A program made the translations under genes and the position numbers. DNA of 45,195 nucleotides from Candidatus Methanoperedens nitratireducens (GTDB lineage Archaea; Halobacteriota; Methanosarcinia; Methanosarcinales; Methanoperedenaceae): positions 1-45,195 of the forward strand of contig DYGR01000024.1 of assembly GCA_020724545.1 (NCBI GenBank). The letters run 5' to 3'. Below the pieces are notes generated by a model that was not told the origin of the DNA, ran no database searches, and saw only the letters and a list, made by a program, of their open reading frames with translations. The first letter of the stretch is position 1. Each line of letters starts with the position of its first letter. Below are positions 1-7,678 of this stretch, one piece after another.

Positions 1-131
1 ATGAGGTTGTTTTAGGTAAATTGGAGCTGATCCAATAATATTGTCCCAAAGCCGGTTACTATGAGCCTTGGATGGGTTCTCGACGGAGAAAATATTTACT
101 ACAGAGAAACAAATATACGGATTAGTACCCA

Positions 132-175
132 TTTATAGATTAAATTATCGTAGAATCAGAGAAATCAAGGGGAGA
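132..175 (+). promoter_or_regulatory. TATA-like box and ribosome binding site ahead of the leader ORF/ATPase
   Basis: A TTTATAGA element begins at 132, and a purine-rich GGGGAGAG stretch (169-176) precedes the ATG at 181 by a few bases. Spacing suits an archaeal promoter with a start site near 160. The Shine-Dalgarno-like stretch serves the small ORF at 181, not the ATPase start at 228, which has no such site of its own. Inferred from motif and spacing only. Confidence 0.45.
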
Positions 176-180
176 GATAA

Positions 181-228
181 ATGACAGAAAAATATCATGA
201 ACATAACAGAGGCTTTGCGACTAAATAA
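181..228 (+). CDS. 15-codon leader peptide coupled to the ATPase gene
   Basis: A tiny ORF encodes MTEKYHEHNRGFATK. It has the only good ribosome binding site in the region, and its stop codon TAA (226-228) shares one base with the ATG of the ATPase (TAATG). This is the classic arrangement for translational coupling by re-initiation. The peptide resembles no family I know and may have no function beyond delivering ribosomes. It could also be a chance ORF: it is short, and an alternative is that the ATPase is simply translated weakly from 228. It contains two His but no attenuator-like run of one amino acid. Confidence 0.4.
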   Translation: MTEKYHEHNRGFATK

Positions 229-2948
229 TGCCAAATAACCAGGAGAGCCGAAAGATCCCGTGGCATGCTATATCCGAAGAGGAGGTGCTGCAGAGAGTCG
301 GTGCTGATCAGAACGGCCTGACAGAAGAGCAGGCCAGAGAGCATCTGGATAAGTATGGGGAGAACATACTGGAAGAAGAGAATGGCATCAGTCCGGTTCG
401 TATGATGCTCAAACAACTTCGCAGTCCGCTGATCTATCTGCTCGTCGGGGCGGCTTTTATATCGCTTCTGATAGAGCATTACATCGATGCTTCTGTGATC
501 GCAGGTGTGGTGGTGCTCAATACCATCATGGGATTCGTGCAGGAGTGGCGGGCAGAGCGGGCGCTGGCTGCACTGCGTCAGATGGCAGCGCCCAGGGCCA
601 TGGTTCTGCGTGATGGGCAGGAGCAGGTGATCGCGGCCGCTGAGGTCGTGCCCGGGGACATCCTGCTGCTTGAGACCGGAGATCGTGCAGCAGCAGATGC
701 ACGCCTGCTTAAAAGCGATGATCTGGAGGTGGACGAGTCTGCCCTGACAGGAGAATCACAGCCTGTCCTCAAACAGCCGGGCCGATACCCGGAGTCGCAG
801 GCACTGGCAGACAGAACCAACATGGTCTGGACGTCCACTGCGATTACGGCAGGGCGGGGACGTGCAGTGGTCGTAGCCACAGGCATGGATACTGCCATAG
901 GAGAGATCGCCGCAGAGGTGCGGCAGACCGAGCGCGAGGAGACACCACTGCAGCGCCGCATGGGTCGCCTGGGCACTATTCTGGGTATTGGAGGAATTTT
1001 GCTGGCCTCTGGTCTCTTTGTCCTGGGAATCCTGCAGGGATATGAGATCATAGAGATGGTGCTGTTCTCTGTTGCTGTAGCGGTCTCGGCCATACCTGAG
1101 GGACTGCCCGCAGTTATAAGTGTGACGCTGGCACTGGGGGTCCAGCGGATGGCCGGGCGGAATGCGATCATCCGGCGGCTGCCGGCCGTGGAGACGCTGG
1201 GATCTACTACGGTCATCTGCTCGGACAAGACCGGCACAATCACAAAGAACGAGATGACCATAACCAGAATGTGGGCCGGAGGAAATACCTATACAGTCAC
1301 AGGGCAGGGATATGAGCCCGAAGGCGAGATCTACCCTGAGGACGGGGCTTTGCCACACGAACTCCCTGATGAACTCAGTACCCTGCTGACCACAGGAAGC
1401 CTTGCCAACAACGCCAGGCTGATCCATGATGAGAAGGGCTGGCGTATTGAGGGCGATCCGACCGAGGGAGCCATACTCGTTGTGGCACGCAAGGCCGGGT
1501 TCAATATAGATCAGCTCAAGCGCCAGCACCCCAGAGCGGCTGAGATTCCCTTCACAAGCGAGCAGAAGTACATGGCAACCATGCATCCAGCACCTGATAG
1601 ATCTGTTGTTTATGTCAAGGGTGCCCCTGAGCGTGTAATCGATTTCTGCACACACATGCTGGAGAATGGAAAGAGGGTGAAACTGGATGAATCCCGGCGG
1701 CAGATCATAAAAGAGGTCAATACGTCTTTTGCCAGACAGGCACTGCGTGTTGTGGCCGGGGCATATCGCGATCTTCCTGGAGATACTGAGAAACTGGACC
1801 GCTCTCTTGCAGAGAATGAGCTTACATTCGCGGGTCTCTGGGGTATGGTCGACCCTCCCCGTCCCGAGGCAATCAAAGCTATCAATGACGCACGGAACGC
1901 CGGGATTCATGTGGTGATGATCACAGGGGATCACGCTGTGACGGCCTCGGCGATTGCCGAGATGGTGGGCATCAGCCGGGGCGCAGGGCAGGCGATCAGT
2001 GGATCGCAGATCGAGGGGATGTCAAAAGAAGAATTAGCTGATCGGGCGATAGACGGAGGGGTGTTCGCACGCGTCTCGCCTGCACACAAACTCAAGATTC
2101 TGGAAGCCCTAAAGGAAAAAGGACACATCGTTGCGATGACCGGTGACGGCGTCAATGACGCTCCAGCCTTAAAAGGCGCAGACATAGGGGTAGCGATGGG
2201 AAAAACCGGAACCGAGGTGGCCAAGGAGGCAGCTGATATGATCCTTACCGATGATAACTTCGCCACCATCGTTAACGCGATAGAGGAGGGAAGGGTGATC
2301 TTCAGCAACCTGTACCGCGTGGTTGCCTACCTTATCACTACCAATGTTGGTGAGGTTGTCACTCTGACCGCCGCCCTGATGCTCGGTATGCCTCTGCCCC
2401 TGACGGCTATCATGATTCTGTGGGTCAATCTTGTCACGGATGGTGCGTGCACCGTGCCTCTTGGAGTCGAGCCAAAGCACTGGGATGTGCTCAAACAGCC
2501 GCCCAGGGCGCCGGGTTCTGGTATACTGGATCGTTTCCTGGTGCGCCGTCTGCTCCTTTTGTCTCCGGTGATGGCTGTCGGAACACTTGGTCTGTTCGCC
2601 TACGAGCTCCAGATCGGGAGTTTTCAGCATGCTCAGACAGTGGCCTTTACCACCCTTGTCTCTTTTGAGTGGTTCAGGGCGTTAAGCGCGCGCTCAAGTT
2701 ACCTGTCTTTGTTCTCTATCGGTATACTGAGCAACCGGTGGCTTATAGCTGGCATAAGCGGTGCGATACTGCTTCAACTGGGGGCTGTGTACTCAGGACC
2801 GGGGCAGGTAATATTCGGTACCGTGCCGCTATCATTGACCGACTGGGCACTCATCATTCCTGTGGCCAGCTCAATCCTGATAGTCGACGAGGTGCTCAAG
2901 CGGTTTGGCGTGTACGGGCGGCTGCCTGTATCGGCGACGAAGAGATAG
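228..2948 (+). CDS. P-type ATPase, P2A group (Ca2+-transporting type)
   Basis: A 906-residue cation pump of the plasma membrane that couples ATP hydrolysis to ion export. Visible in order: an N-terminal cation-ATPase domain, TGES actuator loop (about residue 172), the TM4 motif IPEGLPA, phosphorylation motif DKTGT with Asp333, KGAPE in the nucleotide domain, TGD, GDGVNDAPALK hinge, and a C-terminal block of membrane helices. TM4 Glu, the TM5 NVGE pair and the TM6 NLVTD triad match the calcium-coordinating residues of SERCA/PMR1-type pumps, so Ca2+ is the best guess; Na+ or Mn2+ cannot be excluded. Length is normal for the group. The gene is visibly richer in G+C than its neighbours (runs such as the 540-700 region), which hints at acquisition. 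It starts at the ATG overlapping the leader stop. Confidence 0.93.
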   Translation: MPNNQESRKIPWHAISEEEVLQRVGADQNGLTEEQAREHLDKYGENILEEENGISPVRMMLKQLRSPLIYLLVGAAFISLLIEHYIDASVIAGVVVLNTIMGFVQEWRAERALAALRQMAAPRAMVLRDGQEQVIAAAEVVPGDILLLETGDRAAADARLLKSDDLEVDESALTGESQPVLKQPGRYPESQALADRTNMVWTSTAITAGRGRAVVVATGMDTAIGEIAAEVRQTEREETPLQRRMGRLGTILGIGGILLASGLFVLGILQGYEIIEMVLFSVAVAVSAIPEGLPAVISVTLALGVQRMAGRNAIIRRLPAVETLGSTTVICSDKTGTITKNEMTITRMWAGGNTYTVTGQGYEPEGEIYPEDGALPHELPDELSTLLTTGSLANNARLIHDEKGWRIEGDPTEGAILVVARKAGFNIDQLKRQHPRAAEIPFTSEQKYMATMHPAPDRSVVYVKGAPERVIDFCTHMLENGKRVKLDESRRQIIKEVNTSFARQALRVVAGAYRDLPGDTEKLDRSLAENELTFAGLWGMVDPPRPEAIKAINDARNAGIHVVMITGDHAVTASAIAEMVGISRGAGQAISGSQIEGMSKEELADRAIDGGVFARVSPAHKLKILEALKEKGHIVAMTGDGVNDAPALKGADIGVAMGKTGTEVAKEAADMILTDDNFATIVNAIEEGRVIFSNLYRVVAYLITTNVGEVVTLTAALMLGMPLPLTAIMILWVNLVTDGACTVPLGVEPKHWDVLKQPPRAPGSGILDRFLVRRLLLLSPVMAVGTLGLFAYELQIGSFQHAQTVAFTTLVSFEWFRALSARSSYLSLFSIGILSNRWLIAGISGAILLQLGAVYSGPGQVIFGTVPLSLTDWALIIPVASSILIVDEVLKRFGVYGRLPVSATKR

Positions 2949-2997
2949 ATAAGTAAGCTTATTATAGATAAACTGGTATTAGCCCTTTGATTCACTT

Positions 2998-3702
2998 ATG
3001 GCACTATTTAGTTTAAAAAACTCTACGATCTCAGATGTAACCTTTGCAGTATTACCAATTGTCGTCTTCTTGTTCGTCTTCCAGTTGTTTGTAGTCAAAA
3101 GACCTATTGAGAATATATTCCAGATATTGATCGGCATACTATTATCTATTATAGGACTTGTACTGTTCTTAGAAGGGTTAAAACTGGGATTTCTACCCTT
3201 CGGACGTCAGGTGGGAGCAGGTCTTCCAGATACTGGCTCTGTTTACATTATAATTGCTTTTGGCTCTATTCTGGGCTATCTTGCCACACTGGCCGAGCCC
3301 AATCTACGCGTACTTATCAACCAGGTGGAAACGGTTTCTTCAGGCGCTATACCAGGAAATCTTGTTATGCATGTTGTGGGCATAGGAGTTGGGGTTGCGC
3401 TTGGGGTATCGATGTTGAGGATACTCCTTGGAATACCCCTCTGGAAGATTATAGTTCCCGGATACCTTATCGCGATAGCTCTTATTTATTTTGCGCCTAA
3501 GTATATAGTCCCACTTGCATTTGATGCAGGGGCTGTTGTGACAGGCCCTCTGGTTGTTCCACTTATCCTTACTATAGGGGTCGGGCTGATATCCGTACTT
3601 GGTGGAAAAGATCCACTTATCGATAGCTTCGGGCTGATTGCGATTGCAACTTTAGCACCTGTGATATCGCTGCTGGTACTTGGTATTGTAATAGGAGAAT
3701 GA
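2998..3702 (+). CDS. DUF1538 family membrane protein
   Basis: A 234-residue, very hydrophobic protein with about six or seven predicted membrane segments and the glycine-rich LEGLKLGFLPFG and AEPNLRVL segments typical of DUF1538 (PF07556). In many bacteria the family occurs as a tandem double-domain protein of about 500 residues; here only one unit is present. Its stop codon overlaps the ATG of the next gene (ATGA), which encodes a P-II-like protein. DUF1538 proteins are often found with P-II proteins, suggesting a transporter gated by a nucleotide-sensing trimer, but substrate is unknown. A TATA-like TTATTATAG lies at about 2957-2966. Function is inferred from context; family assignment is from sequence pattern. 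Confidence 0.8.
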   Translation: MALFSLKNSTISDVTFAVLPIVVFLFVFQLFVVKRPIENIFQILIGILLSIIGLVLFLEGLKLGFLPFGRQVGAGLPDTGSVYIIIAFGSILGYLATLAEPNLRVLINQVETVSSGAIPGNLVMHVVGIGVGVALGVSMLRILLGIPLWKIIVPGYLIAIALIYFAPKYIVPLAFDAGAVVTGPLVVPLILTIGVGLISVLGGKDPLIDSFGLIAIATLAPVISLLVLGIVIGE

Positions 3703-4037
3703 ACATGAGATATCTGATGAACTTTAATGTAATATTTACAATAGTTGAAAGAGGAAGAGGTGAAGCGATAGTCAAGGCAGCCAGCGAAGCTGGAGCTGAA
3801 GGAGCTACCCTGTTTTTCGGGAGAGGATGTGGTATTCACGAGTGCAAGAAAATCCTAGGAATCCCCATTGAGCCGGAGAAGGAAATTGTGATGACCCTTA
3901 TCCAAAAAGAAAAAACCGATGCTGTCCTTGAAGCCATTGTAAAGTCGGGGAAGCTGAACGAACCCGGTCGCGGCAGGGCATTTGTTCTAAATGTTGACAA
4001 AATGGTGGGTGCAGTGCATCTTGAGCCGGAAAAATAA
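3699..4037 (+). CDS. P-II-like signalling protein
   Basis: A 112-residue protein of the GlnB/P-II fold: N-terminal strand NFNVIFTIVERGRGEAIVKAA, a GAEGATLFFGRG segment where canonical P-II has its T-loop region, and a C-terminal GRGRAFVLNVDKMVGA strand. The T-loop lacks the uridylylated tyrosine context of GlnB/GlnK, so it is a divergent member. It overlaps the stop codon of the DUF1538 gene by ATGA, so translation is probably coupled, and it likely regulates that membrane protein as GlnK regulates AmtB (inference). Two starts are possible, 3699 and 3705; the first gives the coupled overlap. No ammonium transporter or glutamine synthetase gene is nearby. Confidence 0.82.
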   Translation: MNMRYLMNFNVIFTIVERGRGEAIVKAASEAGAEGATLFFGRGCGIHECKKILGIPIEPEKEIVMTLIQKEKTDAVLEAIVKSGKLNEPGRGRAFVLNVDKMVGAVHLEPEK

Positions 4038-4081
4038 ATTGGGATTACTCCAAAAGCTTTATCAATTAATCAATAGTTCTA

Positions 4082-4101
4082 GGATAATCTTAAGATTATC
4101 C
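4082..4101. promoter_or_regulatory. Perfect 20-bp palindrome directly upstream of rpl39e
   Basis: The sequence GGATAATCTTAAGATTATCC is identical to its own reverse complement. It ends one base before the GGTGGAT ribosome binding site (4102-4108) of rpl39e. It may be a protein-binding operator, an RNA hairpin (8-bp stem, 4-nt loop) that influences translation initiation, or a terminator for the P-II operon. Which of these applies cannot be decided from sequence. Confidence 0.6.
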
Positions 4102-4112
4102 GGTGGATTTTT

Positions 4113-4265
4113 ATGACCCAGAAGACAAAAGGTAAGAAGAAACGATTGGCAAAAGCCCAGAACCAGAACCAGCGCGTCCCAGCGTGGGTTATTGTAAAAA
4201 CCAACAGGCATGTAATGACCCATCCAAAGAGACGTAACTGGAGACGCAGCACACTGAATGTTTGA
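4113..4265 (+). CDS. rpl39e: 50S ribosomal protein L39e
   Basis: A 50-residue, strongly basic protein lining the exit tunnel of the large ribosomal subunit. It shows the hallmark layout of L39e: a Lys-rich start ([12 protein letters not shown]), [15 protein letters not shown] in the middle, and the [14 protein letters not shown] end that is nearly invariant in archaea and eukaryotes. A GGTGGAT ribosome binding site lies 5 bases before the ATG. Its stop TGA (4263-4265) is part of TGAGGTGA, so it overlaps the ribosome binding site of rpl31e nine bases on. Length matches the family. Confidence 0.95.
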   Translation: MTQKTKGKKKRLAKAQNQNQRVPAWVIVKTNRHVMTHPKRRNWRRSTLNV

Positions 4266-4274
4266 GGTGAATTT

Positions 4275-4538
4275 ATGGCAGATATTGAAAGAATTTATAC
4301 GATCCCGCTCTCAGATGCAAGAAGAGCCCCGCGCTGGAAGAGGGCAAAAAGCGCATCTAAAAAGGTAAGGGAATTTCTTGCAAAGCACTTTAAGACCGAT
4401 ATGACAGAAATAAAGCTTGATAAGACGATCAATGAGAGGCTCTGGGAGAGAGGCTCCATGAAGCCACCATTGAAACTGCGGGTAAGAGCAGTAAAATTCG
4501 AGGCTGGCGGCGTGCAAGCCGAGCTTGCACAGGAATAA
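4275..4538 (+). CDS. rpl31e: 50S ribosomal protein L31e
   Basis: An 87-residue large-subunit protein. [23 protein letters not shown] at the start, then [11 protein letters not shown] and LNE-type [21 protein letters not shown] match archaeal L31e throughout. The GAGGTGA binding site (4264-4270) overlaps the end of rpl39e, so the two are co-translated. It is followed after 32 bases by aIF6, the conserved archaeal order rpl39e-rpl31e-tif6. Confidence 0.95.
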   Translation: MADIERIYTIPLSDARRAPRWKRAKSASKKVREFLAKHFKTDMTEIKLDKTINERLWERGSMKPPLKLRVRAVKFEAGGVQAELAQE

Positions 4539-4570
4539 CCTTAACCTGCATGGGGGAATGAACCGTAGAG

Positions 4571-5230
4571 TTGAAGCGCAAGATGAATATATCAGGAAGC
4601 CCGGTACTTGGCGTGTTTGCGACATGCACAGACGGGCTTGCTTTTGTTCCGTATGATACTTCTGATGAAACTATAAGAGAGCTTGAAGAGTCCCTTGGTG
4701 TGACCGCAGTCCCTTCTCTGGTTGGCGGAAGCACTATTGTAGGCTCATTGGTGCGTGGAAATACAACAGGTATTGTAGTTGCAGGTTTTGTTCTCGATGC
4801 AGAGATGAGAAAGATAAGAAAGCATACCAGAGCCGCAAGATTATCTGGAGAATTGAACGCTGCCGGGAACATCATACTCGCCAATGATACTGCAGCCCTG
4901 GTACATCCTGACCTCTCTGATAGATCGATTGGAATAATCAAAAGAACTCTTGGAGTTGATGCCAGAAGAGGTACTATCGGGGGCTTAAAGACCGTGGGTA
5001 TGGCTGCAATCGCCACGAACAGAGGGGTACTTGTGCATCCGAGAGCCACCGCTTCTGAAATCGCGGTCCTGGAAGAATTGTTCAACCTGCCTGTGGATAT
5101 CGGGACTATTAATTTTGGCTCACCACTTGTGGGCTCAGGACTTCTTGCGAACAGCAGGGGCTATGTGGCAGGAGAGGACACAACAGGGCCTGAACTTGCC
5201 AGGATTGAAGATACGCTTGGTTATGGGTAA
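4571..5230 (+). CDS. Translation initiation factor aIF6
   Basis: A 219-residue anti-association factor that binds the 50S subunit and stops premature joining to 30S. The fivefold pseudo-repeat of the IF6 fold is visible: GVFATCTDGLAFVP, NTTGIVVAG, NDTAALVHPDLSD, TNRGVLVHPRAT and NSRGYVAGEDTTGPELARIEDTLG. The TTG start at 4571 (MKRKMNIS) gives an N-terminus of usual length; an ATG at 4583 is the alternative, and neither has a strong binding site. In many euryarchaea the next genes are L20e/LX, prefoldin alpha and ftsY; here a convergent hydrolase gene ends 5 bases after the stop, so the cluster is cut short. Confidence 0.94.
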   Translation: MKRKMNISGSPVLGVFATCTDGLAFVPYDTSDETIRELEESLGVTAVPSLVGGSTIVGSLVRGNTTGIVVAGFVLDAEMRKIRKHTRAARLSGELNAAGNIILANDTAALVHPDLSDRSIGIIKRTLGVDARRGTIGGLKTVGMAAIATNRGVLVHPRATASEIAVLEELFNLPVDIGTINFGSPLVGSGLLANSRGYVAGEDTTGPELARIEDTLGYG

Positions 5231-5235
5231 AAACT

Positions 5236-6063
5236 TTACAGGAATTCTTCAATCGCAAGATTCAACCCTTGGTAATCCTCATACATTGGCAGATGTCCGC
5301 TATTAAGCATCACAAGTCTTGCATCAGGGAGTAGCTGGCATAGCTTCTCTGCTTCTTCAGGTGGCATGATTTTATCATCTTTTCCAACTGCTATAAGGAC
5401 AGGTACTGATATATCAGCAAGCCAATCAATTGAATTAAAGCCCCATAAGCATTTATAGCATTTGAATACTCCCGGCGAATAGCGAGCTATGCTGTAGGCA
5501 TGGTCATCAAAATATTCATTGATGATCTCCTTACTTGTCTTAGGTGAGAAAAATAATCCCTTTGCTATGGATCTTGCAATCAGGTTATCTGAAAACAGTA
5601 ATTTTTTTGTTATTATCCCAGGAAGTATTTCTACAAGCCAGTCATCCCATTTTGGCTCGTAATGGTATGATGAATCTACCAGTATTAAACCCTCTATATT
5701 TTTAGGGAAGTTTCTGACAAAGATCTGTGCAATCATACCGCCAAAGCTGTGCCCTCCGATTATGCATCTTTTTATTCCAAGTGCGTTAAGTATCCCCTGT
5801 ATATCCTGAAGCAGAATATTCACATCGAAGCCATCTCCAAAATCGCTCATGCCGTGACCGCGTAGATCAATGGCAATCACATTAGCTCTGTCCTCTATGG
5901 AAGCTATCTGGTATTTCCAGTCTAACCAGTGTGACATGGTTCCGTGTAGCAGAAAGATATTAGGATAACCACATCTATCGTTATTCCAATTTGAGTAATA
6001 CACATTTAAGCTATTCCCATTGATATTCAGGAGCTTTGCCGCCCCCTTAAATAAAGAATTCAT
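5236..6063 (-). CDS. Alpha/beta hydrolase
   Basis: A 275-residue cytoplasmic hydrolase of unknown substrate. The fold's markers are present: LLHGT oxyanion-loop motif (about residues 38-42), DLRGHGMSD after strand 4, nucleophile elbow GHSFGG with Ser106, an acid in GKDDKIMPPEE and the catalytic His in NSGHLPMYED. It lies 6 bases downstream of the radical SAM gene on the same strand, so the two are one operon and the hydrolase may act on that pathway's intermediate (inference). Base composition is AT-rich relative to the ribosomal genes. It ends 5 bases from aIF6 in a convergent arrangement. Confidence 0.85.
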   Translation of the reverse strand: MNSLFKGAAKLLNINGNSLNVYYSNWNNDRCGYPNIFLLHGTMSHWLDWKYQIASIEDRANVIAIDLRGHGMSDFGDGFDVNILLQDIQGILNALGIKRCIIGGHSFGGMIAQIFVRNFPKNIEGLILVDSSYHYEPKWDDWLVEILPGIITKKLLFSDNLIARSIAKGLFFSPKTSKEIINEYFDDHAYSIARYSPGVFKCYKCLWGFNSIDWLADISVPVLIAVGKDDKIMPPEEAEKLCQLLPDARLVMLNSGHLPMYEDYQGLNLAIEEFL

Positions 6064-6069
6064 AATATA

Positions 6070-7602
6070 TTAATATATTGGAACCCATCTTCTAAATAAC
6101 TTCAGTGCGCCTATCTGGTAGATGCTTTGTAGAACTTTTCCTTGAATGGACTTCGTGAATATAAGATCCGGGATTCTGCATTTTTTTAAGGTCTCTTCAA
6201 CTCTTTCAGTTGCCCTTTCTATATGATTCTCCTCTCTCCCTGCTACTTTAAAACCATATTCCCAGATGAGTTCTATTCCAAAAAGGTTGATTTTTCTTTT
6301 TGGATAGATCTCTGTTAGCCCGTATATTTGCGGGTTATTGAACACATGGCAGAATCGGGTAGGCATAGTGAAAGGATGTACTGTGGCTGAATCGATTAAT
6401 TTTTTATTATTTTCAATGAAGCTTATTGTCTGCTCAACATCTTCCCATCTCTCAGTTGGAAAACCTGTCATCCAGTGCGTATGCGTCCATATTCCCGCGC
6501 TCTGGCATATCTTTAGAGCAGATATTATTTCTTCAATGGTTATTTTCTTCCTCATATCATCCAGAATCTTTTGGCTTGCGCTCTCTATGCCAAATAACAG
6601 GTACTTGCATCCTGATTCAGACATTTTATTGATAAGTTCTTCTGTTAATCCATTAACTCTTGCATTACCTCCCCACGTGATATGCAGGTTTTTTTCTTTC
6701 AGTAAATCGCATAGTTCTTCCAGATGTTTTGGTGAGCCGTTTATAAGGCTGTCATGGAAGCGAAAATTTGTTGTGCCATATCTTTGCGACTGGAATTCGA
6801 TCTCCTTAACTACTTTCTCTGGTTTCCGCCATCGATACTTGCTCCAGTATATCGTCTCATCACAAAAAGCGCATCTTGCCACACATCCCCTTGAGGTTTG
6901 AATTGCTATTGCACCATATTTCTTTTTCGGTATATCTCTAAAATCCGGAAAAGGCAGAGCATTTAGGTCCATGATAAGCTCACGTGGCGGGTTGTGAAGT
7001 ATATGCCCGCTAAAATTAGTAACTGTACCAGGAACTGTTTCTAACTTATTAGATTTTTCCTGATAGTATTTTACAATCTCTCTGAGTGTTTCTTCTCCCT
7101 CTCCTATACAGATTATATTAAAAAAAGGAGCCAGAGAGGTTATCAGGGTTGATGGCGTGGGTCCGCCTGCAACTAGTAGGTAATCATCATTTCCTTCTTT
7201 ATCCATTTCTTCTCTCAGCTTTTGGGCAAGCTTCAATCCCATCGGAAGCGTAAGATGATTCAGTGAAAAACTAAAAATTGTTGCACCGGAATCAAGCAGC
7301 TTTTCGACGCATTTTTCTAAAAAATCATTACATAGTTTTTGCTTCTCTTTATCCCCCTCTATATAGGCATCCCATACCATATCAAAGTAGATGTTAAAAA
7401 TATGTCCTTTTTTGAAGATTCGCCTCTGTTTAAGTACCTCATTTTTAATTTTTTTATCATCATAGAAATAGGGTGATAACAGGAAAGTGGAAACATTATG
7501 TCCGTCTGCTACCAAAACCGATTTAAGATAAGCAATCCCAAGATTCGGTGAGCCTATATCCCATGGAGGTGGTTCTATAAGCGCTATTCTACTCATAATC
7601 AC
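6070..7602 (-). CDS. B12-binding domain radical SAM protein
   Basis: A 510-residue enzyme resembling the BchE/P-methylase class of cobalamin-dependent radical SAM proteins. The N-terminus (IALIEPPPWDIGSPNLGIAYL) is the Rossmann-like B12-binding domain up to about residue 200, though the DxHxxG motif is not seen. The radical SAM core follows with CVARCAFC (Cys triad for the 4Fe-4S cluster), FGIESASQKILDDMRKKI and a GFPTE motif. It would use SAM cleavage for a methylation or C-C/C-O rearrangement on an unknown substrate. First gene of a two-gene operon with the hydrolase. Start: ATG at 7602, with a second in-frame ATG two codons on. Confidence 0.88.
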   Translation of the reverse strand: MIMSRIALIEPPPWDIGSPNLGIAYLKSVLVADGHNVSTFLLSPYFYDDKKIKNEVLKQRRIFKKGHIFNIYFDMVWDAYIEGDKEKQKLCNDFLEKCVEKLLDSGATIFSFSLNHLTLPMGLKLAQKLREEMDKEGNDDYLLVAGGPTPSTLITSLAPFFNIICIGEGEETLREIVKYYQEKSNKLETVPGTVTNFSGHILHNPPRELIMDLNALPFPDFRDIPKKKYGAIAIQTSRGCVARCAFCDETIYWSKYRWRKPEKVVKEIEFQSQRYGTTNFRFHDSLINGSPKHLEELCDLLKEKNLHITWGGNARVNGLTEELINKMSESGCKYLLFGIESASQKILDDMRKKITIEEIISALKICQSAGIWTHTHWMTGFPTERWEDVEQTISFIENNKKLIDSATVHPFTMPTRFCHVFNNPQIYGLTEIYPKRKINLFGIELIWEYGFKVAGREENHIERATERVEETLKKCRIPDLIFTKSIQGKVLQSIYQIGALKLFRRWVPIY

Positions 7603-7678
7603 AATAATAATTCAGCATATATTAAAACTTTCTTAATTTTGAGATAGATATTTAACATCGATCTTAAAATATATCCAC

